Assembly: GCA_963853835.1 (NCBI GenBank)
Contig: OY970823.1
Span: forward strand, 49,017,808 to 49,081,807
Length of the DNA stretch: 64,000 nt
Reading direction: 5' to 3'
Source of the DNA: Calendula officinalis
Lineage: Eukaryota > Streptophyta > Magnoliopsida > Asterales > Asteraceae
Every line of letters begins with the position of its first letter. The first letter of the stretch is position 1. A program made the position numbers and the translations under genes. The notes under the pieces are model-generated. The model was not told the DNA's origin and made no database searches. It saw nothing but the letters and a program-made list of their open reading frames with translations. Shown one piece after another: positions 1 through 11,948 of this stretch.

Positions 1-1599
1 CCACCGCGGTAACCCTAACACATTCAATCATACATCGGTTATCTCCTTGGTAGCCCGATCACTTTCATTCATAGCCTATTCGACCCGTCAAGTTGTTCGG
101 AATGCCTCCAATCCAACGAGACCCCATTTTTGTCCTACTAACCAGAATGCCTCCGATTCAGTAGAACCCCCTTTGTCACCTTGTCCAAGCAAGGTGACCC
201 ATCTTATCTTACTAATCAGAATGCCTCCAATTCAGTAAGATCCAACATCTTGTTGGGTGATCGGAATGCCTCCAATCCATCAGTTTAAAGATACCGTGAT
301 AACCAGAATGCCTCCGAATCTATAACGTACCTGTCCTATTTCAGTCTACCCGCCATAACTATTACACGTGACTATATGTCACATCAATTAACAATGTCGT
401 AAGGCCATCATACAATCTATCCATATACTAATCTTAATTAGCATTCACATAATCAAATCAACTAGTTTCATCATTAGTAATCACATATTATAAAAGTATA
501 CTCCTTTTACATCATATCAATAATTAGTTATTAATCACTTTTCATTATCATGATCTCTTTCAAAATCATCATTCATTTTAGACATACTTAGATAGTCTAC
601 TATTTACCCTTTCTCATCTTTTCAATCATATCTTTATTAGAATCATTTATTAATAAAGACCCATAAAAATATCATATGTATTTTCAAAAACTCTTTGCTA
701 TGTACCCAGTTTAAAAGTCTCATGTACTCACCTTAGCAAATAATGCTCCAACCGTGCTTTTTACGGCAATTTCTTGCTTCAACAATCAATCGACTTTCCA
801 AGATTTCACCAAACGCCTAATACAACAATCACAAGATGTTCAACATCACATACTACTAATAATGTGTCCATCTATCTCTAGATAACACTTATTAACACAT
901 TTCCCCCAATTATGGTGATTTACCAAACCATAGGTTGAACCACCCATAAGATTCTTACAAATCCAAACCATACAATTGATTCCCTTGTTAAAATACCATC
1001 TATTAAGTGTATGCAACCTTTATTTAACCATTAATCACCAACCCAAGAACTAGGGTTTCAAATCCAAGCCAAGAAATCCATAGATCTAAAGCTACAAAGA
1101 TCAAAGAGTGAAAATTTACCTTTAATCTCCAACTAGGAGTGAAGATTCACGAGATTTGACCAAGAAATCGGCTCCAAATGATGGTTTACACTCAAAAACG
1201 TATACTCACTAGTTGGGAGAGAAACTAGGGTTAACAATGGCATTAAATGAGCCAAAACCCATCTTTATTGATATCTGACGAAGTTCGCTTCGCGGACTTC
1301 AGAGTTCGAGTCGTGAACTCTTGGTACGCGCGAAGTTCGTGTCGTGAACTTTAGAGTTCGAGTCGTGAACTCTCGAAATCAGAAACCCCAAAATTCTCTG
1401 TCGACCATTCGCGATCGCGAACTATAGTTCGGGTCGCGAACTTTGCTCCCCAAGCAGGCTGCAACTTTTGTTCCTTGTCTCGACCCGGTTTCGACCATAA
1501 CTTTCTCATACGGTGTCCAAATGACACGAAACCAATTTCTACGTTCTCTAAATGATTTATCCTTATTTATCATATTTTTTATAAATTTATTTCGTTACA
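1..1599 (-). mobile_element. Partial Ty3/gypsy LTR, truncated by the window edge
   Basis: Read on the minus strand from 1599, this stretch follows the LTR at 22769-24528: TGTAAC start, a run reading GATAAATAAGGATAAATC, a block of AGTTCACG-type short inverted repeats (1280-1450), and the segment matching the LTR around 23160-23290. It is clearly diverged, so it is an older insertion of the same family. The left part (90-330) holds repeated GAATGCCTCC cores flanked by changing complementary arms. No gene is seen. Confidence 0.75.
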
Positions 1600-1764
1600 A
1601 TTAAGGGTGACAAGTCACCTGTTGTCTTGTCTGCTATGAATTGAAACGGAGGTTCTGATAATTGAAACCCTAAACAGTTGCTAATTAATATGTGTTAAAT
1701 TAAGGGAGAATGAATAATGTGAATGGAAGGAATATTGTAAGCAGACGCCAATTAAAGTCATTTA

Positions 1765-1835
1765 ACCAAGTATCTCACTTGGTTAGCGCTCTTGCGTCTC
1801 TTCCAAAAGGTCTATGGTTCGAATCACACATCCTC
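1765..1835 (+). repeat. tRNA-like (SINE-type) sequence
   Basis: The sequence shows a box-A-like stretch (TCTCACTTGGTTAGCGC) and, about 40 bases on, a box-B-like GGTTCGAATC. The acceptor arms do not pair well, so it is not an intact tRNA gene. It is best read as the head of a tRNA-derived SINE or a decayed tRNA. No clear 3' tail or target duplication was found. Confidence 0.4.
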
Positions 1836-2011
1836 TTCGATTTTGGAAAAGAAAAACAATGACTTTCCCAAAATAGCAAAAGCGTATGCTGAAAATGCAA
1901 CCTTGCGTAATTGGAAAAGTTCCGAATGCATTATATATAGTAAAGATAAGTATATTTATTAAACCCTTAAACTTTAAAATTTTGGAATTATCTCGACCGC
2001 CACCATCATCA

Positions 2012-2390
2012 TCACCATATTGTTATTAAAATGTGATCTGGAAGTGATGTTTGAAAAAGGAACTTGATTTCAGCATCCAGCCCTGCTTTATTTTTATCAT
2101 ATCTCTTCCACTGATCTTCAGGTTTGTCTTCCTCAACTTCACAGAGATATTCTTCTTTTGTTTCTTTATCATCTTTTTTAGTCTCACTTTTCCTTTTTTT
2201 TAGAGATAGACGGTCTTGGAACAAATATCTTTTGTTTATATGTGCCAAAATGCAGAATGTACGGAGCAAAAGGGTGTTGGTGTTCGGCAAAACTCATAAA
2301 ATGTATTTTCCACATCCCAAAATCACCATCGGTGAAAACTGAAGCATTAGTTTTTGAACTAAGGTTCATTTGAAATGATTTTTCACTCAT
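2012..2390 (-). pseudogene. Copia gag N-terminal remnant
   Basis: Two overlapping minus-strand frames together resemble the start of a Ty1/copia gag. One begins MSEKS and includes FTDGDFGMWKIHF, like the usual F-G-x-N-Y/F-x-x-W-K motif. The other carries a charged stretch and KRYDKNKAGLDAEIKFLF, like the following part of gag. The change of frame in between and the short length show it is broken. It lies directly inside a tRNA-iMet primer-binding site at 2437-2448, in the place expected for gag. Confidence 0.5.
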
Positions 2391-2436
2391 TTTGATATGT
2401 AATTAAGCAGATCAAAAATTACAGATTAATTGTCCC

Positions 2437-3469
2437 GCTCTGATACCAGTTGTTAGTCTCGTAATAAGTGCTTGAGAAGTGTAATAAGAGTAATGAATAC
2501 ACTCTCAACAATAAATAAACTCTTATTTTCTTTAATCAATAATGATTTAACAAAGTACAAGTAGTTGCGGAATAGCTAAGAACACAAATCCTAGCTAAAA
2601 TACTTGTGAGATATAGACAATCACAAATACTATCTAAGACAAATACTGATTAACAAATAATCAAACATAAGATTAGACACTGTTGTTACGTTGATTCAAT
2701 TAATGAAACAAGTAACATAACATTATCACAAGATGTTTTACACTTTGCTTAAAGATGTTTACTAAGAAAGATTTAGCAGAGTGAAAATGTTGTAGGGTTA
2801 TGCTCACGTGAATTCGTCCATCAAGTCTTCTATTTTTAGTGTTTAGAAGACATGAAAGCTAAGGGATGTACGAATTTTCCACGTATAAGAATGTCGTTTG
2901 TTATAAGGATATTTCATGCGACGAGCACTACTAATGGAATTATGACAATTCTTTATGTCATGTTGTAGTCGCCGAGATCTTCTAGAAGATTTAAATACGC
3001 TTCCCTTTGATTGGTGAACCAAGATCTTGTGTAATACTTGTCTCTTTCTGTGTCACTGAAGCTTCAGATGCTAAGATATGTTCGGATACCCATGAGTATT
3101 TCAGGTACTCATGGTTCTTCAGATACCAAACTAGCTTTAGTGACATTCACTAAGATTCAAACTTAGTATAACATTTTTCATCAAGACTCAGTGTGTCATT
3201 GTTAAGGACACACTGAACCTACTACTATTATCTAAACAGTTGATCATTCTCTGATTCCACACAGGGAATTGATCATTGCTTCTTTGGTTGTTCTGATAAC
3301 GTAGCCTAGTGATAAGGATCTGAACATATTAGATACTCAAACACTTACAATCTGAAGAACTCATCTTTAGATGGTCATCCAACTATTGCATTTTGTCTTC
3401 ATTAAATCCATTTCCATAGAGGTTGTTTTCAGCGACCCAACAGAATGAATATTCTGCGTTTTGATACCA
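2437..3469 (-). mobile_element. Copia-type LTR remnants with two primer-binding sites
   Basis: On the minus strand 2448-2437 reads TGGTATCAGAGC, the initiator-Met tRNA primer site, and an LTR-like sequence starting TGTTAG abuts it at 2451. A second TGGTATCAAAACGCAG lies at 3469-3454 next to another TGTTAATC start, followed by the leader text GGGTCGCTGAAA that recurs near 10676 and 14008. This suggests two overlapping elements. LTR outer ends and target duplications could not be fixed. Confidence 0.4.
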
Positions 3470-3712
3470 TGTTAATCGAATAATCTAGTTGCAAAGGTAA
3501 CCCCAAACAACCCTTTAGATTAAGTATGTTCTTACTCCACCACCACAAGCATATGATTATGTAGAAAATAAATGTTTCATAAATTCATTAAATGCTTGAA
3601 ATAAAGTAATTAAAAAAAAATAAACGTTAACAATATTATCGTTAAAAATATGTATATTTTATGTTACGAATCGGCAATATCAACCACACACTAATTCCGC
3701 ATAGTAAATGTA

Positions 3713-4472
3713 GAGAAACGTTCTAGGAAGTCCATTATTTTTATCAAGTTTCGAGGAACAAATCTCAACCATTGAGCAATAAGATCTAATGGTAAAGATT
3801 AATCACATATTTTATACATAAATGGGTATTTTGGTCATTTGGCAATTAAAGAAAAATTTGATTTTTTTGTATTTTTTATTTTTTTATTTTTAATAGAGGG
3901 GTATTTTGGTCATTTTTAAACAAATATATTTTTTTTATTTTTTATTTTATTTTTAAAATTTTTAATAACACATAATGTGATTGAATAGTGTGATTGCATA
4001 GTGAATCACAAAATTATTTATACATATATTATTTTTTAGAAAAACTTAATATTTTTTCATTAATAACACATAATGTGATTGCATAGTGAACCATGTGATT
4101 GAACTAAAACATCAAATGTGATTAAATATACAATCACATGTGATTTTACACTAAAATCACAAGTGATTAAGTCATACACGTAATTATCAAATAAATATTA
4201 TTTTTTAGTGAAAAAAAATTAATAAAAAGGTAAAAATAATAAAAAGATAAAAAAAATAAAAAATAAAAAAAATCGAAACTTTTTTCAAGTGTCAAATGAC
4301 CAAAATACCCCTCCGTAATAAAAATAATAAAAAAATAAAAAACATGAATTTTTATACCCCTAAATATATAAAATATGTGATTAATCTTGACCATTATTAG
4401 AGCTTATTGATCAATGGTTGAGATTTGTTTCTCGAGATTTCGTAAAAATAATGGACCTCCTTGAACGCAACT
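3713..4472. repeat. Foldback (long-TIR) element, copy 1
   Basis: The two ends are inverted copies over about 100 bases: a left arm starting near AACGTTCTAGGAAGTCC and a right arm ending near GGACCTCCTTGAACG, both continuing through AACAAATCTCAACCATTG. The AT-rich middle carries repeated GTGATTG/AATCAC words and one perfect AATCACATGTGATT palindrome at 4132-4145. No transposase frame is present. The same family occurs at 17466-18402. Probably a non-autonomous Mutator-like or foldback element. Confidence 0.65.
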
Positions 4473-6650
4473 CCTTTTATACTTGGACTTTGTGTTTTCA
4501 TATTGTATAGTGTGAAAATAGACTTGACACTAAATTACATTTAATCAGGCCACTAATGTTCCTCTTATCTTCTGAAATCTGAAATTTGTATTCAGATTTC
4601 CTTTTAATATATGTCTATATGTCTGTATTAATTCTATATAATGTAGTAGATACTTTCATGACTCAAAAAGTCCAACTGAACAAGTAGTTGTAAAGGGGGG
4701 AAATCTTTATAAAGAGTATGCTATATATATCCGTATTCATATGGTTGGTAGAAGGAAGAAAATTTGGATGACTAATGTATACGTAAATGAGGGATTTTCG
4801 GTTAAAACGTTTACAAAACTAAAAGCAACTCACTAGGCACTGCATAATGCTACATATATACTATATATAACATATACGTACATGTTGAGTGTATGAAAAC
4901 GACCATGCAGGTATCTCCATTGACTAGTTCTACTCATACGCTAAAGATGCTTTAAATTTGATCCGTCAATATTGTGTTACTGCTACTTTGGCGGTGACTA
5001 CATTAATGACCGTATCTACACTCTATATATGTGAATATATATATGCTCAAAATAGACTGTTTACACTGGCTATACCATAAAGCAGTGGCTATAAGCATAT
5101 ACTTTTATTTTTCAATCAAGTTTAACTACAATTTTTTAGAGGGTATTAGTTTCCGTTATAACTGGTTATTTGGGTGACCAAACATTGTTCGTAATATACG
5201 CGACTTAATTTTATTTTTTCAAACTTCCCTTGTGATTAATGTTTGTTTATGGAGGGATCGAATCTGTCAGCTTTAAAAGGTAATTAAAAAGCTCTTTAAC
5301 AACACACAGTCACCAGAATGATTCAAGTTAACCACATCAATATACAATTTTAAATCAAACAAATGTATAAGCATATTAAGAAATGGTTATAATATGTGAA
5401 GAAATTTGTGACGTGTATAAATTAGTTCCTTTTTTTATTATCGTATATAGGTTCCTTAATCTTCTCATTAAATTGTCAGTACGTAAGTACAAAACACAAT
5501 GGATCTAAACTTGTTTTTATTGGTGGGGAAGTCATGGCCACATATTTGTACGCAATGGGACCCAATAAACGACCGAATACTAAAAACGCTGTATAGACGT
5601 ACATATTTCAACGGTTTTGGTTTTTTGCAACATCAAAAATGTTTTTTGCAACAGGTTCAAGTGTGCTGATGATATTTTAATGTTGACAAATCATACAAAC
5701 AGACAACTAACATTCAAACACGGTATTGGGAATTAATGAAAATAATGTGAAAGATGATGGAGAAGAGAAGTTGTATTACTGCCTACTATTTAGTCTTACT
5801 AATCTTCCTACCCACTAGATTAAGAAAAGTATCAAAATCAATGCATGATATAAGAAAAAAGAATTAATAGATTACATTTTACACAATTACACATGTCAAG
5901 TTTAATTGTCAGTAGAATTATTAATTTGTAGGACTAAAAGGTAAAAATACATATAATTTCTCAATGGGGAAGAATACATGATTTAGTCAAGAGGGCAAGT
6001 TTTTACACAAGTTGGACGTGCACTCTCGAGTTATTAATAAAGAAATTTGGGTTTATTATATATTCGTTATTGTATGGCTGTTGGGCATATATATTAGCAA
6101 AATCTTTTTACTAATATTGGTAAATCTTTGTCTATACATAATTCGTTCGATATATAATGTGTCATTTGTAGAGGATATCAACGTGATAATGGTCTAATTA
6201 TATCAGAATTTACTTGATCACCAGAATCACAATGGATCTATCCATGTAGTTAACGTTATCACTCATGCTTGTTATACTTGAATATAACGTACGGTTGTTT
6301 CATAGGAGGTTTTCTAGGAGATTTTAAGGTCGAACGTCGTAGTTAAGATGTAGGCATGCCTCCCGCAACATTCGCCATTGGGACCCTCTTTCTCTCCTTG
6401 GTGTTTAGGTGGTTAGTTGTTTTCGAAGCTCAAGACCCTACACTAAAAGTAGCAAACATAATGCCCACAAGTCAAAGTCTGCTACCTCATTATATCTTCT
6501 AATTAATATTTGAATTCATACTAATTTAATTTAATTTAATTTAACTGTGACCATTTGGTACGAAAGTTAAGGGTCCCTTGGGTTGCCCATACCATCACCA
6601 AAAGGTTTACATGCGTTGAGTTTGTTTGGACCCATCTCACTCATCTTCAC
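4473..6650. other. Upstream region of the NAC gene
   Basis: AT-rich sequence with no convincing coding frame, tRNA or transposon end. It should hold the distal promoter of the NAC gene that starts at 6745. No specific operator was recognised. Confidence 0.5.
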
Positions 6651-6660
6651 ATATAAATAA
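6651..6660 (+). promoter_or_regulatory. Probable TATA box of the NAC gene
   Basis: ATATAAATAA lies 85 bases before the ATG and is followed by a pyrimidine-rich leader (CTTTCTTTTT, CTTCTTTTTT). That fits a short 5' UTR starting near 6680. Position and sequence are the only evidence. Confidence 0.5.
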
Positions 6661-6744
6661 TCATGTCATTGCAACCACCTTTATACACACCACGCCTTTC
6701 TTTTTGGTTACCATACTCTTCTTTTTTATTTTCTTTCTCGACCA

Positions 6745-8500
6745 ATGTCTGAAGACGATATGAGTTTATCTATGAATGTTGATGGCCAGTCTAAGGTACC
6801 ACCCGGGTTTCGGTTTCACCCTACCGAAGAAGAGCTTCTTCACTATTACTTACAGAAGAAAGTGGCTTATGAAAAGATCGATCTTGATGTTATTCGTGAT
6901 GTTGATCTTAACAAGCTTGAACCCTGGGATATACAAGGTACGCACACAAATGTATAATTAGGCTTACATATTTTAATGAATTTAAAGGTTGTTATAATTT
7001 TGGTGTTAAGAAAAGTGAGGATAGTTATATTCTATTTATTCATTATCAAATATTTGCATATGATTAAGGGTTACCCAATTAATATTAATTAGTTAAATTG
7101 GTCCACTTTTTGTTCAAGTGTTTAATTATATGATTTAAATTTGAGTTTTGCAGAGAAGTGTAAAATAGGATCCACTCCTCAAAATGATTGGTACTTTTTT
7201 AGTCATAAAGACAAAAAGTATCCCACTGGAACGAGAACGAACCGTGCAACTGCTGCGGGTTTTTGGAAAGCTACGGGGCGGGATAAAGTGATCTATAGTA
7301 GCTTTACGAGAATCGGAATGAGAAAGACACTTGTGTTCTACAAAGGGAGAGCTCCTCATGGCCAAAAATCTGATTGGATAATGCATGAATATAGGCTTGA
7401 TGATAATACGGTTACCAACCAAGATACTTGTGTATGTTTCTTTAAAATTCATATTATTTTTTTAAATATATAAATTTTCCTTTAACAAGAAGCTTTCTGT
7501 TTTAAAGAAAGTTTTTTTTATTGAACTTTATGGTAAACTATAACTCAATTAATATCAAATGCATACGACCGATGTTTGGGAAGTGTAGTAAATAGTTTTA
7601 TACTTAATATAAAAAACATTCTTATTGAAGTTTTGACTTGTATTGTAACTCAAATATTTATATGTTCATATAACTTGTTTATTAATTATAAAATCATTTT
7701 ATCGGGTCTTTGTTTATGGTGAGAGTCAATTACTTTTTTGTAGTCCATGAAGTCTTGATTAAGTATTACCAAAAAAAGTTAAATGATAAAATGGTATTTT
7801 TCTCTTTTAGGTTTCCAACTTGTGTGATTCATCTCAAGAAGATGGGTGGGTGGTATGTCGTGTTTTCAAGAAGAAAAACTACCACAAAGCGCTTGAGAGT
7901 CCCCAAAGATCAATAATATCAGACTCCATGGATTCAAGAACACAATTGCAGTCGTTAAATAAAGATGGTGTTTTTGATCAATTACTCGTGTACATGGGTA
8001 ACAACCGGTCTTGCAAGCAAGAAATGGAGTCTTTAACCGCAAGGCACAATGCCAAGCAACAATTCATGAGCCCGGGCCCGATTAACGAGAGATTATACCA
8101 CCTTCCAAGGCTTGACAGTCCCATGTCCCCACACCATAGCTCGGGCTCAACCAACTTTGACCATGGTTTGTCTTTCAAGCCCCATGTAAACGACTTTTTG
8201 GCAGACAACGATCAAGCAAGGAACATGGACCATGACTCACATGAGCGTCTTGATAATTGGGCGGATCTTGAACGGCTTGTTGCGACTCAACTAAACGGCC
8301 AAGTTGAGTCGCAACAAGACGACTTCAGTTTCCCACTTGACCATGATGAACACGAACCATGTGATCAACTATGTGATTCAACCACAAACTTTGGATCGAT
8401 CAACCAAGCGGTGTACACAAGCGAGATAGATTTGTGGAGCTTTGCGAAACCGTCCTCGACTTCATCATCCCCAGATCCGTTATGTCATTTGGCAGTGTAA
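6745..8500 (+). CDS. NAC transcription factor, NST3/SND1-like secondary-wall regulator
   Basis: Three exons, 6745-6937, 7154-7431 and 7811-8500, with GT/AG borders and consistent phase, give a 386-residue protein. Residues 17-165 form a NAC domain: VPPGFRFHPTEEELLHYYL, then EPWDIQ, DWYFFSHKDKKYPTGTR, ATGRDKVIY and HEYRLDD, ending in GWVVCRVFKKKNY. The intron positions are the usual two of NAC genes. The C-terminal activation region keeps subgroup marks of SND1/NST3: a LLVYM motif, NWADLERLVATQLN, and a final LWSF...DPLCHLAV. In Arabidopsis such nuclear proteins switch on secondary-wall programmes in fibres. The reading frame is intact and the length is close to SND1 (358) and NST1 (365). NST1/2 is the alternative; the tail favours NST3. 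Confidence 0.93.
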
Positions 8501-8527
8501 TATATAAATATATCATACGTACTTAGA

Positions 8528-8530
<3 letters not shown>

Positions 8531-8567
<37 letters not shown>
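8531..8567. repeat. (TA)n microsatellite in the NAC 3' flank
   Basis: An uninterrupted TA run begins about 30 bases after the NAC stop codon, probably within the 3' UTR. Confidence 0.85.
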
Positions 8568-8837
8568 TACTATAATTAAATAATATAACTTAGAAAAACA
8601 AATAGGGTTTAGGGTGGTGCATGAATTGACCAAATGTAAGGTGATTGATGGCTAGGTAGCTTATATGGTCGAGAACGAAAAGGGAAAAAACATTCTACGC
8701 ACATATTATATGGAAAAGGAATGAATAAGAATTAGTGAATAAAGGTATATGTTTGTAGGTATGTATTGGTGATGGATTTGCGGGGTGCCATGCATGCCAT
8801 GTAATTGCTATTGTCATTCATCAAAAAATATAGTGAT

Positions 8838-9066
8838 ATTATTATCGGTGTTATTCGGGCACATGTACATATATATAAATACATAAATAAAGTAGTTATA
8901 ATTAATACAATGCATGTTGTATGTATATTATCAATGTTATTCGGGCACATGCACGTATAAATACATAAATAAAGTAGTTATAATTAATACAATGCATGTT
9001 GTATGTATATTATCAATGTTATTCGGGCACATGTACATATAAATACATAAATAAAGTAGTTATATT
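8838..9066. repeat. Tandem repeat, unit 82-86 bp, about 2.7 copies
   Basis: The word TTATTCGGGCACATG recurs at about 8851, 8937 and 9019, each time followed by AAATACATAAATAAAGTAG and (first two units) AATACAATGCATGTTG. Units differ by a few substitutions and one short indel. It sits in the NAC downstream region. Confidence 0.9.
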
Positions 9067-9603
9067 CAATAGAAAATAGACGATTTAATAAGAAATGGTA
9101 GGTCCCATAGAAAAGGTTTCACCAGGAAAGTTAGTATAAAAAGTTTGTATGAAAAGTCGACCACCTTTTTTCAAATAAAACTACATATATACAATATCAA
9201 TATATAGATTAGATTGTCCCCTGCATCCATCAGCTACTGTGCTGTCTCTTGCATTTTATAATTTGAAAAAACTATTTATATCCATGTATATATGTGTGGG
9301 TGTGAAAAAATTTGGTGCCGTCTATTTGAATATGATTAAATTTCTGTTAGACAACTAACCCACCACACCCAACTCCACTACCTACGTACCAATTAATCAT
9401 CTCCCTTTTCACGGGATCTCTCTTTTTAATTGGTGATCATTTGTACCACCAAAACCACATTATATATGTACCACTACTCCTATTTTACATCAATTGTCCA
9501 CACATATGTTAGAAAAACAATAATTTTCATTAGACAAATTCATAAAGAAAACGATTAAACATGAGTCTTTAATAAAATGGTATAAGGTATTGAAAAACTA
9601 ATA

Positions 9604-9917
9604 CTACCTCCGTATCAAAATAAGTGATACATTTGAGAAATTGCGGTTTTTAAGGCAAAAGATTGGAAAGTAATTTAAAATAGTATTAAAGTGGATACTT
9701 AGTGGATGATGGGACCCACTTCTTTTGGATGTAGTGAAAATAATGATGTTTAAAAGTAAAAGTAAGGGTAAAAGAGTGATTTTACTTTATTAAAGTAGAT
9801 AGTTAGTGGAGAATGGATCCCACTTTTTTGCCAAATAAGGTAAGTTTTGAAAGTGTATCACTTATTTTGTTCCATCCCTAAATAGAAAGTGTATCACTTA
9901 TTTTGATACGGAGGTAG
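9604..9917. mobile_element. Stowaway MITE
   Basis: The terminal inverted repeats start CTACCTCCGTATCAAAATAAG and end with the complement. Both ends are flanked by TA, the Tc1/mariner target duplication. The interior is AT-rich and noncoding. Confidence 0.9.
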
Positions 9918-9919
9918 TA

Positions 9920-10414
9920 CTACATTTGTATCACAATAAGTGATACATTATGGGTTTTAGGGTTTTTAAGTTAAAATACTAAAATAAAGGGGTTTATTTT
10001 TTAACCTGGGTTCCGACTCGCTTTGCAAGCCGACTAATCCCAGGGCGACCACCCGCTTTGCAGGTATCCCGGAGTTGGCGCAGGTGAACCTCCGTGGCCA
10101 CAAGGGGGTATATTTATTTGCTCCAATTGGGATTTGAAGTTGAGACCTCCAAGCAATTTCGCCAATAGAGACCAAGTTCTTACCACTAGCATACCCCGTT
10201 ATGGTGATATTATAATAAAGGTTAAAATATATTGAAGTGGATAATTAGTGAACGATGTATTTCACTTCTTTAATTAAAGTGATGTGAATTATGTTTAAAA
10301 ATAAAAGTAAGAGAGTGAACGTCCTTTACCAGATAATGTAAATTTTAAAGTATATTATTTATTTTAAAACTGCGAAACATGAAAAATGTATAATTTACTG
10401 TGATACAAAAGTAG
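9920..10414. mobile_element. Second Stowaway-like MITE, split by a SINE
   Basis: Its ends, CTACATTTGTATCACAATAAG and the near-complement finishing TACAAAAGTAG, are flanked by TA. It shares the left TA with the preceding MITE, so one inserted beside the other. About 200 bp of unrelated GC-richer sequence (10000-10200) interrupts it. Confidence 0.75.
10000..10200 (-). mobile_element. tRNA-derived SINE nested in a Stowaway MITE
   Basis: On the minus strand a box A (TGCTAGTGGTAAGAAC, 10192-10177) is followed by a box B (GGTCTCAACTTCAAATCC, near 10147-10130), spaced as in RNA polymerase III promoters. A non-tRNA body then runs to an A-rich tail near 10000. This is the layout of plant SINEs. A target duplication was not recognised. 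Confidence 0.65.
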
Positions 10415-11240
10415 TAGTATAATGTTTGAGATGCAAAACACATAATAAAGTTTATTGTAAAATTTTAAAAAGAAAACACATAATAAAGTTTATTGCAAAA
10501 CACATTTAAACATTTTTATTAGAAAATATAAAACAATATTTAATACTTAAGTAGGAGTGGTATAAAGCATTGAAAAACATGCATTATGTTTCATCTACAA
10601 AATATATACTTAGTTTTTAATAAAATTTTACAAAGAAGTAACTAATACCTAAATACAAAAATATGTGGTATGTTGAGTCGCTGAAAGCAACCCTTATTTA
10701 TTACATATATAATAAAGACAAACAGATAATAGTTGGAAGACATCCTGAAGAGGTATTTTCAGATTGTGAGTGATTGAGTATCTGATATGTTCAGATAATC
10801 ATCACCTCACTATACTATCTGAACAACCAAAAACGCAACGATCAGTTTCCCGTGCGGAATCCGAAAGTAATCAGTCGCATTCTTTTGTCATAGCTTTGAT
10901 CTCTTATGAATTTTCCATAGTAAGTCCTCAGCCATCAGTGAGTTTGGGCTTGACTTTAAAGGTAGTTGAGTTAGTTTGGCCAAAGCATTTACCCCATGAT
11001 TGTACTCTTTTTCAACTAGGTAAAACTTAACTTCCCATTTATTTTTTTGATCTCATATATCCCACATGACTCATAAAAATGCCAACTTAAGAATGGTTCT
11101 TGTGTGTTTTTTCTGTGTGGATGTTTCTTTGGATTGTACATGATGTCAAACTGTTAGACTTAATATTTTGTACTTATTATGTACTTAATCTTGATTAGCA
11201 TGTTTAGTGATTATGTATAGATAGGTTGTGGTTAAAGGAG
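10415..11240. other. Repeat-derived sequence without a recognised gene
   Basis: Around 10676 the text GAGTCGCTGAAAGCAACC matches the copia leader found at 3430 and 14008, so part of this stretch is copia-derived. An open frame at 10770-11030 has no recognisable domain. Nothing else was identified. Confidence 0.35.
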
Positions 11241-11520
11241 TGATGAAACAGTTCCACACACTTAAAATCATCATCATCTTCTTTAAAATCATCATCTTCT
11301 TCACCTATATTTTTAAGGATTATATGTTTAACTCTAGATCCTTTACTTTCATTTATCTAATTAAATTTTCATTATTTACCTTTTTCTAATTCATTTATTT
11401 CAATTTTAAAATCTTTTTGTTCCCGAACTGATACTCTTAAATCAAAAATCAAATACTCAAAAATCTTTCCTATTTCATTAGAGGAATAAGTTTGAAAAGC
11501 ACTCACTTTGTACAACTGGG

Positions 11521-11608
11521 TAGGAACCCAATTACTCTGGGCACTCATCCTCTCATCTTGTTTTAGGAACCCAATTACTCTGGGCACTCATCCTCTCATC
11601 TTGTTTTA
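11521..11608. repeat. 43-bp tandem duplication
   Basis: The block beginning TAGGAACCCAATTACTC and ending CTCATCTTGTTTT occurs twice in a row with no visible difference, inside the decayed copia gag. It looks like a recent slippage or unequal-exchange event. Confidence 0.9.
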
Positions 11609-11948
11609 AGTGTATCAGATGTGCTCTTCAATTTTAATTCCTTCAGACATGGCCATGAATGCCTCGGTCTCAACTTCTTCCTTATCATCACTACGCTCTT
11701 CATCCATCTAAGCCTCACAATATAGAGCATGATGAGGTTGAGCAGAACCTGCAATTCCTTTTCCTTTGTTTCTTGACTTTAGCTTGAGATACTTGTCTCT
11801 ATATCTATTTTCTATATAAGCTATTTTGTCATCTTAGTCAATTTCAAATGACTTTGAATGACAATTAACATCAATATGTCCAGGTTTACCATACTTGTAA
11901 CTAAGACCAGATTTAGGGTCAGTATAAGAAGAATTTTGACCAAGACTT

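Noticed and set aside
1765..1835. Functional tRNA gene
   Set aside because: Boxes A and B are present but acceptor and anticodon stems do not pair and no anticodon loop can be drawn.
2124..2342. Plus-strand open frame of 72 codons
   Set aside because: It is the antisense of a copia gag remnant next to a minus-strand primer-binding site.
6745..8500. NAC gene as a VND-type vessel regulator
   Set aside because: The C-terminal LWSF...DPLCHLAV ending and the LLVYM motif fit NST3/SND1 better than VND proteins.
10770..11030. 86-codon plus-strand open frame
   Set aside because: It lies in copia-derived DNA and has no recognisable domain.
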